DNA of 64,000 bases from Paracoccaceae bacterium (lineage in GTDB: Bacteria > Pseudomonadota > Alphaproteobacteria > Rhodobacterales > Rhodobacteraceae): NCBI GenBank assembly GCA_021741245.1, contig JAIOYF010000009.1, positions 62,001 through 126,000 of the forward strand. Direction: 5' to 3'. Positions 1 to 9,152 of the stretch are shown here, piece after piece. The notes beneath the pieces were generated by a model. The model ran no database searches. It was not told the DNA's origin and saw nothing but the letters and a program-made list of their open reading frames with translations. Positions within the stretch are counted from its first letter, which is position 1. Every line of letters begins with the position of its first letter. The position numbers were made by a program, and so were the translations under genes.

Positions 1-461
1 CGCATCAATCCGGCATCGCCGCCGAAATCGCCACCAATGGCATGATGATCGACCTGACCGGCGAGACGCCGCAGGTTGTGGAATACATCGAAACCGGCCG
101 CGTCTATCTGGATGGCAGCGCCCTGATCGGCGCGATGGACGGTGTGGTGCGCGATCGTATCCGCATGGCGCTGAACGGCCATGTCATGGTCACCGTGATC
201 CTTGACGAAAGCGATGAGCCGTTGGGCGAGGCTTGGGTGGAGCTTTCGGGTCTGCCACAGGTTGGCCGGGGCGAGCGCGCCTTGATCGAAACGCTGGAAG
301 GCGATCTGTCCGAGTTTCTGGAAGGTGCCGGTGCCAAGGTGCTGCGCGACGACAACAAACTCGATGAGGCACTGCGTCGCGTCGTGCGTCAGGTCTGTGT
401 CGAAGAAATCGGCAAAAAGCCCGAGGTCACCGTGGTTGTCAGCAGGTTGCAGGCCGAATAG
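1..461 (+). CDS. rnj: Ribonuclease J, C-terminal part (5' end outside window)
   Basis: The reading frame is open from base 3 and enters the window mid-gene, leaving about 152 C-terminal residues. They match the end of the RNase J family (beta-CASP metallo-beta-lactamase nuclease, about 550 residues, endo- and 5'-exoribonuclease in RNA decay). The visible part includes the segment HQSGIAAEIATNG, typical of the family after the catalytic core, and the small C-terminal domain ending in KKPEVTVVVSRLQAE. The catalytic HxHxDH motif lies upstream and cannot be seen. The internal ATG at 42 is not a real start because similarity continues upstream of it. A strong hairpin terminator follows 25 bases after the stop. 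Confidence 0.85.
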   Translation, partial: HQSGIAAEIATNGMMIDLTGETPQVVEYIETGRVYLDGSALIGAMDGVVRDRIRMALNGHVMVTVILDESDEPLGEAWVELSGLPQVGRGERALIETLEGDLSEFLEGAGAKVLRDDNKLDEALRRVVRQVCVEEIGKKPEVTVVVSRLQAE

Positions 462-486
462 GGCTGCAACCCACGCATCAGGCATA

Positions 487-516
487 AAAAAAGGCCCCGG
501 AAACGGGGCCTTTTTT
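487..516. terminator. Bidirectional rho-independent terminator
   Basis: A 7-bp GC stem (GGCCCCG/CGGGGCC) closes a GAAA tetraloop, with an A-run before it and a T-run after it. It sits between the converging RNase J gene and the DEAD-box helicase gene and could terminate both. Confidence 0.9.
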
Positions 517-537
517 CTGTCTCTGTCACGTCAGGCC

Positions 538-2238
538 TCAGCCTTCGGTGCCCGTGGCCAACTCGTCTTCGGCCAGTTCCGCCGCCGTTGGTGCCGCGAT
601 CTTAAAGCTGCGCATGATGAATTCCGGCACATGGTCGCCCATGCCGATCACCTGATTGTCACGGCGGTCATCCCGACGATCCCGGCGATCATCGCGACGA
701 TCCCGGCGATCTTCGCGCGGGGCCTCTTCGCGTGGTTCCATCCGGCGGTCATCACGGGGGGCCTCGTCGCGGCGTTCGGTCCGGCGCTCTTCACGCGGGG
801 CTTCGACCCGGCGCTCAGTCCGGCGGTCCTCACGTGGGGCGTCTTCGCGGCGTTCGGTGCGGCGATCCTCACGGCGTGGCTCTTCGCGTTTGACCACCGG
901 GGCCTCGGCAACAACCTCGACCACAGCAGGCTGCTCAATCGGCGTCATGCTTGCGGGTTCGGCAGTCTCATCCCGCTTGGGCTTGCGGTCGCGCGTGCGG
1001 TCGCGACCACGGCCGCGCTTTTCATCGCGTCCTCCCTCACGGCCCTCGCCGCGCGGACGGTCGGACTTGTCGCCAAGACCTTCCAACGCGCCCTCGGGCA
1101 TGGTGCCACGTGGGATGGCCAGTTTTACAAGGCTTTCAATCGCGCTGATGTATTTGTCGTCATTCGGCACGGCAATGGTATAGGCCTTGCCCAAACGCCC
1201 GGCGCGGCCCGTGCGGCCAATGCGGTGCACATAATCCTCGGGGTGCGAAGGCACGTCAAAGTTGAACACATGGCTCACGGCTGGAATGTCCAGACCACGC
1301 GCCGCCACATCGGAGGCCACAAGCAGGTGCACAGACCCGTCGCGGAAGCCGTCCAGCGTCTTGGTGCGCACGGATTGGTCCAGATCGCCATGGATGGGCG
1401 AAGCGTTGAAGCCATGCGATTTCAGCGACTTGGCAACAACATCCACATCCATCTTGCGATTGCAAAAGATGATCGCGTTGGTGCAGCTTTCGCCCTCTTG
1501 CTTGATGATCGACCGCAGAACGGCGCGCTTTTCGGTAAAGCTGCGGTCCTTGCGGGTGGGCGTGAATTGGATCAACGCCTGTTCAATCGTTGTCGAGGCC
1601 GAATTTTGCCGTGCCACTTCGACCTTTGCCGGATTGTTCAGGAAGGTCTTGGTGATCCGCTCAATCTCGGGCGCCATGGTGGCACTGAAAAACAGCGTCT
1701 GGCGGGTAAACGGGGTCAGTTGGAAGATACGTTCGATATCGGGAATGAACCCCATATCAAGCATCCTGTCGGCCTCATCCACCACCATGATTTCGACGCC
1801 GGTCAACAGCAGTTTGCCGCGCTCGAAATGGTCCAGCAAACGGCCGGGGGTGGCGATCAGAACGTCAACGCCCCGGTCGATCAGCTTGTCTTGCTCGCCA
1901 AAAGACACGCCGCCAATCAGCAGCGCTTTGGTCAGCTTGGTATGCTTGGCATAGGTGTCGAAGTTCTCGGCCACCTGCGCGGCCAGTTCCCGCGTGGGGG
2001 CCAGCACAAGGCTGCGCGGCATCCGGGCGCGGGCACGGCCACGGCCAAGCCGGGTGATCATCGGCAGCGTAAAGCTTGCGGTTTTCCCGGTGCCGGTTTG
2101 GGCAATGCCCAAAACATCGCGGCCTTCAAGGGCGAATGGGATCGCCTCGGCCTGAATGGGGGTAGGGGTTTCATAGCCAGTGTCAGCCACGGCTTGCAAA
2201 ACGCGCGGGTCCAGCGCGAGGTCGGAAAACTTAATCAT
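538..2238 (-). CDS. DEAD-box RNA helicase, RhlE-like, with Arg/Glu-rich tail
   Basis: A 566-residue ATP-dependent RNA helicase of the DEAD-box family, probably acting in ribosome assembly or cold-shock RNA remodelling. Visible motifs: Q motif near residues 22-30 (YETPTPIQ), Walker A AQTGTGKT at 46-53, PTREL near 81-85, DEAD at 154-157, SAT at 185-187, and HRIGRTGR in the second RecA domain. The core ends near residue 380. The rest is a low-complexity tail made of imperfect 12-13 residue units around REDRRTERR, a likely RNA-binding extension, closing with a conserved-looking VPEFIMRSF segment. The ATG follows an AAGGACG ribosome site. The enzyme class is certain; the RhlE subgroup is inferred from the N-terminal sequence. 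Confidence 0.93.
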   Translation of the reverse strand: MIKFSDLALDPRVLQAVADTGYETPTPIQAEAIPFALEGRDVLGIAQTGTGKTASFTLPMITRLGRGRARARMPRSLVLAPTRELAAQVAENFDTYAKHTKLTKALLIGGVSFGEQDKLIDRGVDVLIATPGRLLDHFERGKLLLTGVEIMVVDEADRMLDMGFIPDIERIFQLTPFTRQTLFFSATMAPEIERITKTFLNNPAKVEVARQNSASTTIEQALIQFTPTRKDRSFTEKRAVLRSIIKQEGESCTNAIIFCNRKMDVDVVAKSLKSHGFNASPIHGDLDQSVRTKTLDGFRDGSVHLLVASDVAARGLDIPAVSHVFNFDVPSHPEDYVHRIGRTGRAGRLGKAYTIAVPNDDKYISAIESLVKLAIPRGTMPEGALEGLGDKSDRPRGEGREGGRDEKRGRGRDRTRDRKPKRDETAEPASMTPIEQPAVVEVVAEAPVVKREEPRREDRRTERREDAPREDRRTERRVEAPREERRTERRDEAPRDDRRMEPREEAPREDRRDRRDDRRDRRDDRRDNQVIGMGDHVPEFIMRSFKIAAPTAAELAEDELATGTEG

Positions 2239-2379
2239 CAGCGTCCTTAAGATGCGGGATCGGCCCGCATGGGTGAAGGGACGCTATGTTTCCGGGCGCC
2301 CCGGCATAACCCACCGTATGAGGGTTGGCTTGGCCATAGTCTAAATTTGTCCGGCGGTCAATCTCTTGGCGAAAAATCC

Positions 2380-3909
2380 CTAATTCAGGCGGGATTTCGC
2401 CTCGGCGGCATATGAAAAGCCGGGATCAAGCGCCAATGCCTCTTGCAACAATGCCCGGCCCTCGTCCGCCTTGCCTTGTTCCAGACGCACCACCCCCAAC
2501 CGATAGGCGGCAAGAGCCGCTTTCGGATCCGCGGCATGCAGCGCCTCGAATGTGGCGGCAGCGGCATCAAGCTGACCGGCTTTCAGCTGCGCCCAACCCA
2601 AAGTATCGCGCACAGCCGCAATCGTGGGGGCCAGATCTGCGGCCCTTTGGGCAAGTTTCAGGGCCTCATCCGGGGATTCATCGCTCAGAATGATCGCCAG
2701 ATTGTTCAGCGCCACGAAACTATTTGGTGATGTTTCAAGAACAGTGCGGTAGGTCGCGGCGGCATCTTCCTTGGCCCCAGTGCTTTCCAACAAGGAGGCA
2801 AGCCAAAGATAATCGTCCGCCGTTGCCTTGGGTTGCGCCACAAGAGTCCGGGCAAAAGCCACGGCCTTGTCCCTTTGCCCAAGCCGCAGCGACGCAAGCC
2901 CCGCAGATTTCAGCAGCGTTGGCTCATCCGGCGCGGTTTCAAGGGCCGCTTCAAACTTGGCCATGGCGTCTTTGTATTTGCCTTCGGCCCCAAGAAGCGA
3001 ACCTTGATCCCGTAATATCAGGGGGTTACCGGGAAATGCCGCCTCACCCCGCGCAAGGATGTCATGGGCTTCTTGAAGCCTGCCATTGGCAATCTCGATC
3101 TTGGCAAGGGACGTGAAGGCGCGCGCATTGGTGCCGCGCTTGGTCAATCGGGTGAAAAGGGTGCGCGCTTCGCCTGTTTTGTCCAAACCGATCTTCGCCC
3201 GCCCTAGATAATCCAGCACCAGATCATCGGCGTCATCGGCCTTTGCCGCAGTGGTCAACAGACCTTCCGCCTGCGCCGGTCTGCCCAGCAAAAGCGCCAG
3301 ACGTGCCGCTTGGATGCGCGGATAGGATCGGGTGCCATCGCCGTTCGTTGACGACAGGTAGAGATCAAGCGCGCCTTCGCGATCACCTTTTCCTTCGGCA
3401 AGCGCGGCAAGCCGTTCATAGGCGCGAAAGTTCGCGCTATCCAGCAGTGTGGCTGCGTTCCAAGCCGCCGCCGCTTCATCGGTCCGCTTTAACTGAAACA
3501 AGATATCCCCTTTTAGAATAAGGGGTTCTGCGTTCTTCTTATAGCGCGCCGCCGCCTCGTCCAGAGCAAGGATAGCCTCGTCCGGCCGCCCCAGATTGGC
3601 CAGCGCCAGCCCAAGCGTATACCACCCCTCGGGGGCCTGCGGATGGCTTTCGGTCAGCGCCCGTGCCGCGGCCTCAGCCCCGGTGAAATCGGTTCTGCCG
3701 AAACGCAACAGCGCATCGGCGAGGCGATTCTTGGCCTCATCATCCAGCGATTCATTCAGGTTCGGCAGCGCCGCTGCATTCCCGACAAGGGAGGGGGTGC
3801 TGGGTTCAAGATCTTCCACCTCGAATGTCGCAGCTCTGACGCCACTCCCTGCCTGCGCCGCAAGGGCCAAGCAAAGAGCAAAGAGAACCGAATTGTAATG
3901 TGAGGCCAT
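2380..3909 (-). CDS. Secreted or periplasmic tetratricopeptide-repeat protein
   Basis: A 509-residue protein with a signal peptide (MASHYNSVLFALCLALAAQ, probable cleavage after GVRA) followed by many degenerate TPR units, for example PEGWYTLGLALANLGRPDEA and AAYRLGVVRLEQGKADEG. TPR arrays are protein-interaction scaffolds; the partner is unknown. I chose the ATG at 3909 because a GGAGGA ribosome site lies about 8 bases upstream; a TTG 18 bases further up overlaps that site. It is divergent from the exported vWA protein across a 346-base gap. TPR proteins often accompany exosortase/PEP-CTERM-type envelope systems, so a link to the neighbouring sorted protein is plausible but only inferred. Confidence 0.8.
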   Translation of the reverse strand: MASHYNSVLFALCLALAAQAGSGVRAATFEVEDLEPSTPSLVGNAAALPNLNESLDDEAKNRLADALLRFGRTDFTGAEAAARALTESHPQAPEGWYTLGLALANLGRPDEAILALDEAAARYKKNAEPLILKGDILFQLKRTDEAAAAWNAATLLDSANFRAYERLAALAEGKGDREGALDLYLSSTNGDGTRSYPRIQAARLALLLGRPAQAEGLLTTAAKADDADDLVLDYLGRAKIGLDKTGEARTLFTRLTKRGTNARAFTSLAKIEIANGRLQEAHDILARGEAAFPGNPLILRDQGSLLGAEGKYKDAMAKFEAALETAPDEPTLLKSAGLASLRLGQRDKAVAFARTLVAQPKATADDYLWLASLLESTGAKEDAAATYRTVLETSPNSFVALNNLAIILSDESPDEALKLAQRAADLAPTIAAVRDTLGWAQLKAGQLDAAAATFEALHAADPKAALAAYRLGVVRLEQGKADEGRALLQEALALDPGFSYAAEAKSRLN

Positions 3910-4255
3910 GAAAAAATCCTCCGTCAAAAAAAGGGATCGTCCGGTGTCACAGTGTGGCCAAACAAGGCCCGCGCGTCTACAGCGACATTTTTGCTGCGGG
4001 CACGAACACCGGTCTGGAATTCCTTATTTTTGCCATAGTTCACTTCGCCGTGCTAGACACATCATTAAGGAATTGGTAACGTCATTGTCACTTACGATCC
4101 CCATAGATTCGGATTGCTAAGGCTATTTTGTTCGAAGTTTTATTTCTGAGTGTCAGTGCGCTAGCAGTCCGAAGTCCAGGTTTTGAGGGGACAAATGGCC
4201 GAAATGGTCGAAGCTCGGTGAAGTTATTTCTTAAATTCAGGGACAGGAGGAACAC
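3910..4255. other. Divergent intergenic region, TPR gene / vWA gene
   Basis: This 346-base gap separates two divergent genes encoding exported proteins and must hold both promoters. It is visibly more AT-rich than its surroundings around 4070-4150. A good ribosome site (CAGGAGGA) precedes the vWA gene. I see no convincing consensus promoter, RNA or further coding sequence. Confidence 0.5.
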
Positions 4256-5332
4256 ATGTCCTTTAAACTAGCATCCGTTTCCGCAATCGCGATTGGCATT
4301 ATGGCGACCAGCGCATTTGCCGACACGATCTCTCCAGAAAGTTTTGCAGCCTCACTCGCCGTCGGCGAAAGCGTTACGATCACAAAGACGGTGGTTGTAG
4401 AAGAGCGCGGCACATCCGCTGCCCTGATCGACGCCCACTTCCTGTTTGACACCTCGGGGTCAATGGGTGGGGCGATTGCCAACGCAAAGACCGCAGCCAG
4501 CAGCATTCTTGGTGCGCTCGCCGCATTCGGTGACCTGTCATCCGGCGTTGGCGTGTTTTCCGAGCGGGCCTTGCCGACCGATGCGATCCGCTCCGGTCTG
4601 ACCACGACCGACGCGACCACAATCGCGGCGATCAATGCTGTGACTTTGGGCGATCCAGATGGCGGCGGTGACTATCCAGAATCCGGCGACACCGCGATCA
4701 ACGAGGCGACGATCGGTCTGGATTGGCGTCTTGGGTCGAACCGTTTTGTCTTCGTGCTCAGCGATGCGTCGATGAAGGGCACGGACGAGGCGACGGTTCT
4801 GGCCAACCTTGCGGCAGAAGGCGTCAGTGTCATCGGCATCCAGTTCGGCACCAACTGCTTTAGTGGTGAACCCGGCGAATGCAGCCTGACGGAATCGGTC
4901 GCAGCCCTTGGCGGCACCTCGTTTAGCGGTGGCACCTCGCCGGCTGATATCGTTGCTGCCGTGACCGCCGGTCTTACCGGCAGCTTTGCGAACTACTCGG
5001 CAGTGACCGTCAGTGATCTGGGCGTCGGTCTTCCAGAAATCGCAGTCTCCACCACCTGCTTGACCGCAGATATCGGCGTCTGCGTCGGGGATACGGCAAC
5101 AGGGGCGTTTGATCGGTCCACTGACCGGACCTTCACCTTCGACGTGACCTTCACCCGCGTCGCCGCTGGCGATTCGAACTTCCTGACCCGCGCGTTGGTG
5201 GATGGTGGTATCGTTGCCAGCGAGAAGGACAGCTTCCCAGCTGCCGTTGTTCCAGTGCCAGCAGCCGCTTGGATGCTGCTTGCCGGTCTTGGCGGGCTTG
5301 GCTTCGCGTCGCGTCGTCGCAAGGCAGCCTAA
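4256..5332 (+). CDS. Secreted von Willebrand factor A protein with VPxPA-CTERM sorting tail
   Basis: A 358-residue exported protein. Residues 1-22 are a signal peptide ending in SAFA. A vWA domain follows, with the metal-binding MIDAS motif DTSGS at 65-69 and a later FVLSDAS segment that supplies another MIDAS-like Asp. The last 25 residues have the tripartite form of an exosortase signal: PVPAAAWMLLAG motif, hydrophobic helix, then the basic cluster SRRRKAA. This resembles the VPLPA-CTERM signal of Rhodobacteraceae, thought to be processed by exosortase XrtD. The protein is therefore probably cell-surface or matrix-associated and adhesive. No exosortase gene is present in this window. The strong AGGAGG site fixes the start. 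Confidence 0.85.
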   Translation: MSFKLASVSAIAIGIMATSAFADTISPESFAASLAVGESVTITKTVVVEERGTSAALIDAHFLFDTSGSMGGAIANAKTAASSILGALAAFGDLSSGVGVFSERALPTDAIRSGLTTTDATTIAAINAVTLGDPDGGGDYPESGDTAINEATIGLDWRLGSNRFVFVLSDASMKGTDEATVLANLAAEGVSVIGIQFGTNCFSGEPGECSLTESVAALGGTSFSGGTSPADIVAAVTAGLTGSFANYSAVTVSDLGVGLPEIAVSTTCLTADIGVCVGDTATGAFDRSTDRTFTFDVTFTRVAAGDSNFLTRALVDGGIVASEKDSFPAAVVPVPAAAWMLLAGLGGLGFASRRRKAA

Positions 5333-5354
5333 GCTCACACCTAAGAAATCGCAG

Positions 5355-5380
5355 GGGCGCCCGTATTCCGGGCGCCCTTT
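5355..5380. terminator. Hairpin terminator between vWA gene and prfC
   Basis: A perfect 9-bp stem (GGGCGCCCG/CGGGCGCCC) with a 5-base loop, followed by TTT. It lies between converging genes; the short T-run makes it a moderate terminator for the vWA gene. Confidence 0.7.
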
Positions 5381-5386
5381 GCATAT

Positions 5387-6997
5387 TCAGACCATCATTT
5401 CCTTGGTCGCGGTCAGCTTCAGGTCTGGGTAATCCCGCGAGACACGGTCGATATCCCATTGAAGGCGCGTCAAGAACACGGCATCCCCATCATGGTCGGT
5501 CGCCATATGCTGCTTGTTGACGTTGATCAGCTTGTCCATCTCGGCCTTGGGGCCCTGAACCCAGCGGGCCGAGGTGAACTGGCTGCCCTCGAACCGCACG
5601 GGCAGGCCGTATTCCAACTCGATCCGGCTGGCCAGCACCTCGAACTGCAAGGCCCCGACCACGCCCACGATATAGCCAGAGCCGATCATGGGCTTGAACA
5701 CCTTGGCCGCACCCTCTTCGGCAAATTGCATCAGCGCCTTTTCCAGATGCTTGGCCTTCATCGGGTCCATCGCCCGCACACCTTGCAGCAATTCCGGCGC
5801 GAAGGAGGGGATGCCGGTAAATCGCAGCGCCTCTCCCTCGGTCAGCGCGTCGCCGATGCGCAATTGCCCGTGGTTCGGAATGCCGATGATGTCGCCGGCC
5901 CAAGCCTCTTCGGCAAGTTCCCGGTCAGCGGCCAGAAACATCACCGGGTTGGCCACTGACATCGGCTTTTTCGTGCGCACATGGGTCAGCTTCATCCCAC
6001 GCTCAAAATGCCCCGAGGCAAGCCGCACAAAGGCCACGCGGTCGCGGTGCTTTGGGTCCATATTGGCCTGCACCTTGAACACAAAGCCGGTCACCGTGGG
6101 TTCTTCGGGGGCAATCTCACGCTCGGCCGCGCGCTGCACCTGCGGCTCCGGGCCATATTCGCCCATGCCATCCATCAATTCCTTGACGCCAAAGGAATTG
6201 ATCGCCGAGCCAAACCAGATCGGCGTCATGGAGCCGTTCAGGAAGGCCTCACGATCAAAGGCGGGCAGCAATTCACGCGCCATTTCAAGGTCTTCAAGGA
6301 ACTTCTTCAACAAGTCCGCCGGGATGTGCTCGGCCAATTTCGGATCACTCAAGCCCGAAATCTTGATCGATTCCGCCACCTTGTTGCGGTCTGCGCGGTC
6401 CATGATCTCCAGCCGGTCATGCAGCAGGTCATAGGCGCCCACGAAATCACGCCCCACCCCGATGGGCCAACTGGCCGGGGTCACGTCAATCGCCAGATTT
6501 TCCTGAATCTCGTCGATGATCTCAAACACATCGCGGGATTCGCGGTCCATCTTGTTGCAAAACGTCAAGATCGGCAGATCGCGCAGGCGGCAGACCTCAA
6601 ACAGCTTGCGCGTCTGGCTTTCCACGCCCTTGGCCCCGTCGATCACCATGATGGCCGCATCCACCGCCGTCAGCGTGCGATAGGTATCTTCCGAGAAATC
6701 CGAGTGGCCGGGGGTATCCACCAGATTAAAGCGGTATTGCCGGAAATCGAATGACATCGCCGAGGCCGAGACTGAGATGCCGCGATCCTTTTCCATCTGC
6801 ATGAAATCCGACCGCGTGCGCCGCGCCTCACCCTTGGCGCGCACCTGTCCGGCCATCTGGATGGCCCCGCCAAACAGCAGGAATTTTTCGGTCAGCGTCG
6901 TCTTGCCCGCATCTGGGTGCGAGATGATCGCAAAGGTTCGCCTGCGGGCGATTTCGGGGGGCAAGGCAGGGCGGTTTGTGTGGGTCATATCTGGCAT
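5387..6997 (-). CDS. prfC: Peptide chain release factor 3 (RF3)
   Basis: A 536-residue translational GTPase that removes RF1/RF2 from the ribosome after peptide release. The G domain shows G1 SHPDAGKTTLTEK near 26-38, the switch sequence DTPGHSDF, and the G4 motif NKMDRE. The internal GSAINSFGV and the later domain II/III sequence through FEGSQFTSARWV match RF3 rather than EF-G. The length is normal for the family. An alternative start three codons downstream (MTHTNRP) is equally possible because neither ATG has a strong ribosome site. It stands alone, convergent with the vWA gene. Confidence 0.95.
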   Translation of the reverse strand: MPDMTHTNRPALPPEIARRRTFAIISHPDAGKTTLTEKFLLFGGAIQMAGQVRAKGEARRTRSDFMQMEKDRGISVSASAMSFDFRQYRFNLVDTPGHSDFSEDTYRTLTAVDAAIMVIDGAKGVESQTRKLFEVCRLRDLPILTFCNKMDRESRDVFEIIDEIQENLAIDVTPASWPIGVGRDFVGAYDLLHDRLEIMDRADRNKVAESIKISGLSDPKLAEHIPADLLKKFLEDLEMARELLPAFDREAFLNGSMTPIWFGSAINSFGVKELMDGMGEYGPEPQVQRAAEREIAPEEPTVTGFVFKVQANMDPKHRDRVAFVRLASGHFERGMKLTHVRTKKPMSVANPVMFLAADRELAEEAWAGDIIGIPNHGQLRIGDALTEGEALRFTGIPSFAPELLQGVRAMDPMKAKHLEKALMQFAEEGAAKVFKPMIGSGYIVGVVGALQFEVLASRIELEYGLPVRFEGSQFTSARWVQGPKAEMDKLINVNKQHMATDHDGDAVFLTRLQWDIDRVSRDYPDLKLTATKEMMV

Positions 6998-7049
6998 GGC
7001 GGGCCTTTATCGCAAAGCGCAGGCGGCGTCCACTCTCTGCATTGGCGCG

Positions 7050-8057
7050 CTATCGGTCATTGCCCCCACGGCGCGGCAAAAGCGTGTGGCGGCCAACCTC
7101 TTCAAGATAAGTCTGGCTCGCTTCGGTGCCAAAGTGCTGCACCTGCGCAAGGCCCGGAAACCGCGCCATGACATCATCCGCAATCTCGCGCGGCAGGCGG
7201 CTTAGCGTGGCGTCATTGACCATCAGGCTTTCCGCAGGCACCCCCTCGGCATAGATGATTTCATGGTGGTCAAAGATCAGGCTGAAGTAATCGATAAACC
7301 CGCCTTCGCGCTGAAACACCGTCTCATCATCGACCAGATGCTTTGCCTGCACCAACAACTCCGAGGTGTGCAGCCCCGCCGGGCGCTGGCGCTGATACAA
7401 GAACACCCGGTGATGCGGGCTGACGATCAGGTCACCCGAATTGCCCAAGGTGCCGGTGGTGATGACAACCGGCGCAAAGGCCCCCACGGCGCGCAAGGTC
7501 GCCTTGCTCAGCAGACGCAGGGGTTGCGGCCCGTGATCGCGGGTCAGCACCTTGTCGCCGGGGACCAGGTTCTCAATCGGGCGCTGACGGCCATCGGCAA
7601 GCGTGATCATCGTGCCGCGCGCAAAGGACACGCACAGCAGATCCGCCAGACGCACGGGTTCGGGCGCATCCTCCACCGCCACCAGCGTGTAATCGGCATT
7701 GGCTGACATCGGTGACAGCGGCAGGGCCACCGATTGCCCGCCCTCAATCCGCATCAGCAAGATGTCAATTTTCGTCCCATCGGGCGCGATCAGCGTATAT
7801 CTTGCCAGCAGATCGACCCTTTGCCCCGCTTGGCCAATCTGGCCGCCTGAGGCTATCCGCTGCCCACCTGCGCCATGCGACAGCACCAGCCGCAAAGGCT
7901 TGGCCCCGTCCTCCAGCGCATAGATATCGCCCTCACAAACCTCATCCGGCCCCGATAGCCCATCCCCCGCATTCACCCCGTGAATGACATAAACCGACTC
8001 GGCCAAAAACACTTGGCAGGCATGGCCGGGAAGGGGGTCGGCATGGGGTGTCGGCAT
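7050..8057 (-). CDS. Hint-domain protein (hedgehog/intein fold)
   Basis: A 335-residue protein of a type common in Rhodobacteraceae. The first 140 or so residues are a variable N-terminal region (FLAESVYVIHGVNAGDGL...). A Hint domain starts at CVSFARGTMITLADG with the potential autocatalytic Cys, then GDKVLTRDHG, LIVSPHHRVFLY (block-B-like) and YFSLIFDHHEIIYAEG. Family members are thought to self-cleave or to accompany exported proteins, but function is not established. There is no signal peptide and no clear intein C-terminal His-Asn. It is divergent from the downstream SDR gene. Confidence 0.75.
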   Translation of the reverse strand: MPTPHADPLPGHACQVFLAESVYVIHGVNAGDGLSGPDEVCEGDIYALEDGAKPLRLVLSHGAGGQRIASGGQIGQAGQRVDLLARYTLIAPDGTKIDILLMRIEGGQSVALPLSPMSANADYTLVAVEDAPEPVRLADLLCVSFARGTMITLADGRQRPIENLVPGDKVLTRDHGPQPLRLLSKATLRAVGAFAPVVITTGTLGNSGDLIVSPHHRVFLYQRQRPAGLHTSELLVQAKHLVDDETVFQREGGFIDYFSLIFDHHEIIYAEGVPAESLMVNDATLSRLPREIADDVMARFPGLAQVQHFGTEASQTYLEEVGRHTLLPRRGGNDR

Positions 8058-8282
8058 GGTCGCAGCGCAATCCTTCGAATACTCGGTCAGCCCCCACAGC
8101 TAGGCAGAGCGTTACACGCGCCCCCGCTCTCCGTCAATTGCACCCCTGCGGTGGCAAACCGAACGGATGGGGGCATCATCACAGGATCCGTCCAAATTAT
8201 GGCTACTCTATGAAGATCACAGCCCTTTTCGACTGCGCCATGGCCTGATAGTCAAACGGAAAACATACGATAGGAGGATGCG

Positions 8283-9062
8283 ATGGATCTTGGGATCAAG
8301 GGAAAGCGGGCTTTGGTCTGTGCAAGCTCAAAGGGTTTGGGCCGTGGCTGCGCCGAGGCTCTGGCCGCAGCGGGCGTTGATCTGGTGCTCAACGCCCGTG
8401 GGGCCGAGGCGCTGGAGGCAACCGCCGCCGCCCTGCGCAGCCAATATGGCGTCAACGTGACAGCCATCGCTGCCGACATCACCACCGAGGCTGGTCGTAC
8501 CGAAGTCCTCGCCGCGGCGGGACCAGTCGATATTCTGGTCACCAATGCCGGTGGCCCGCCTCCGGGCCTGTGGTCCGATTGGGGGCGTGACGATTTCATC
8601 CGCGCCCTTGATGGCAATATGCTGACCCCCATCGCCCTGATGACCGCCCTCTTGCCGGGTATGATCGCCCAAGGCTGGGGCAGGGTGGTCAATATCACCA
8701 GCCAGTCGGTCAAGGCCCCGATCCCCGCGCTTGGCCTGTCAAACGCCGCGCGCACGGGCCTCACCGGCTATGTCGCGGGCACTGCCCGTCAGGTCGCCCC
8801 GCAGGGTGTCACCATCAACAACCTGTTGCCCGGCATCCATGACACCGACCGCGCCATTTCGCTGGATGGTGGGGTGGTCAACGCCGAAGGCATCACCATG
8901 GACGAGGCGCGCCGCCGCCGCATGGCCACCATCCCCGCCCGCCGCTATGGCACCTCGGCCGAGTTTGGGGCGATGTGCGCGTTCTTGTGCTCGCAACATG
9001 CAGGCTTCATCGTGGGGCAGAATATCTTGCTTGATGGCGGGGCGACCAACGCCACGATCTGA
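8283..9062 (+). CDS. Atypical short-chain dehydrogenase/reductase family protein
   Basis: A 259-residue Rossmann-fold protein. The cofactor loop is ASSKGLGRG (14-22) in place of TGxxxGxG, and NAG is present near 88-90. The catalytic Ser appears in ITSQS (about 140), but the usual YxxxK pair is replaced by SNAAR, so Tyr is Ser153 and Lys is Arg157. This matches a known divergent subgroup of beta-ketoacyl-reductase-like SDRs lacking a perfect catalytic tetrad. The substrate is unknown and oxidoreductase activity should not be assumed. The AGGAGG ribosome site just before the ATG makes the start secure. The next gene, an ABC ATPase, is 90 bases downstream and may be cotranscribed. Confidence 0.85.
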   Translation: MDLGIKGKRALVCASSKGLGRGCAEALAAAGVDLVLNARGAEALEATAAALRSQYGVNVTAIAADITTEAGRTEVLAAAGPVDILVTNAGGPPPGLWSDWGRDDFIRALDGNMLTPIALMTALLPGMIAQGWGRVVNITSQSVKAPIPALGLSNAARTGLTGYVAGTARQVAPQGVTINNLLPGIHDTDRAISLDGGVVNAEGITMDEARRRRMATIPARRYGTSAEFGAMCAFLCSQHAGFIVGQNILLDGGATNATI

Positions 9063-9152
9063 TCGCAGTCCCGTTACAGGCTGCAGACGCTCAGGCTTGT
9101 CGGGGCAGGGTTAGGCTGATAGGGGAATTCTGATGGAAACACTTGGGAACCC

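Noticed and set aside
325-2250. Long plus-strand open frame across the helicase gene
   Set aside because: It is antisense to a clear DEAD-box helicase, has no ribosome site and gives a low-complexity product.
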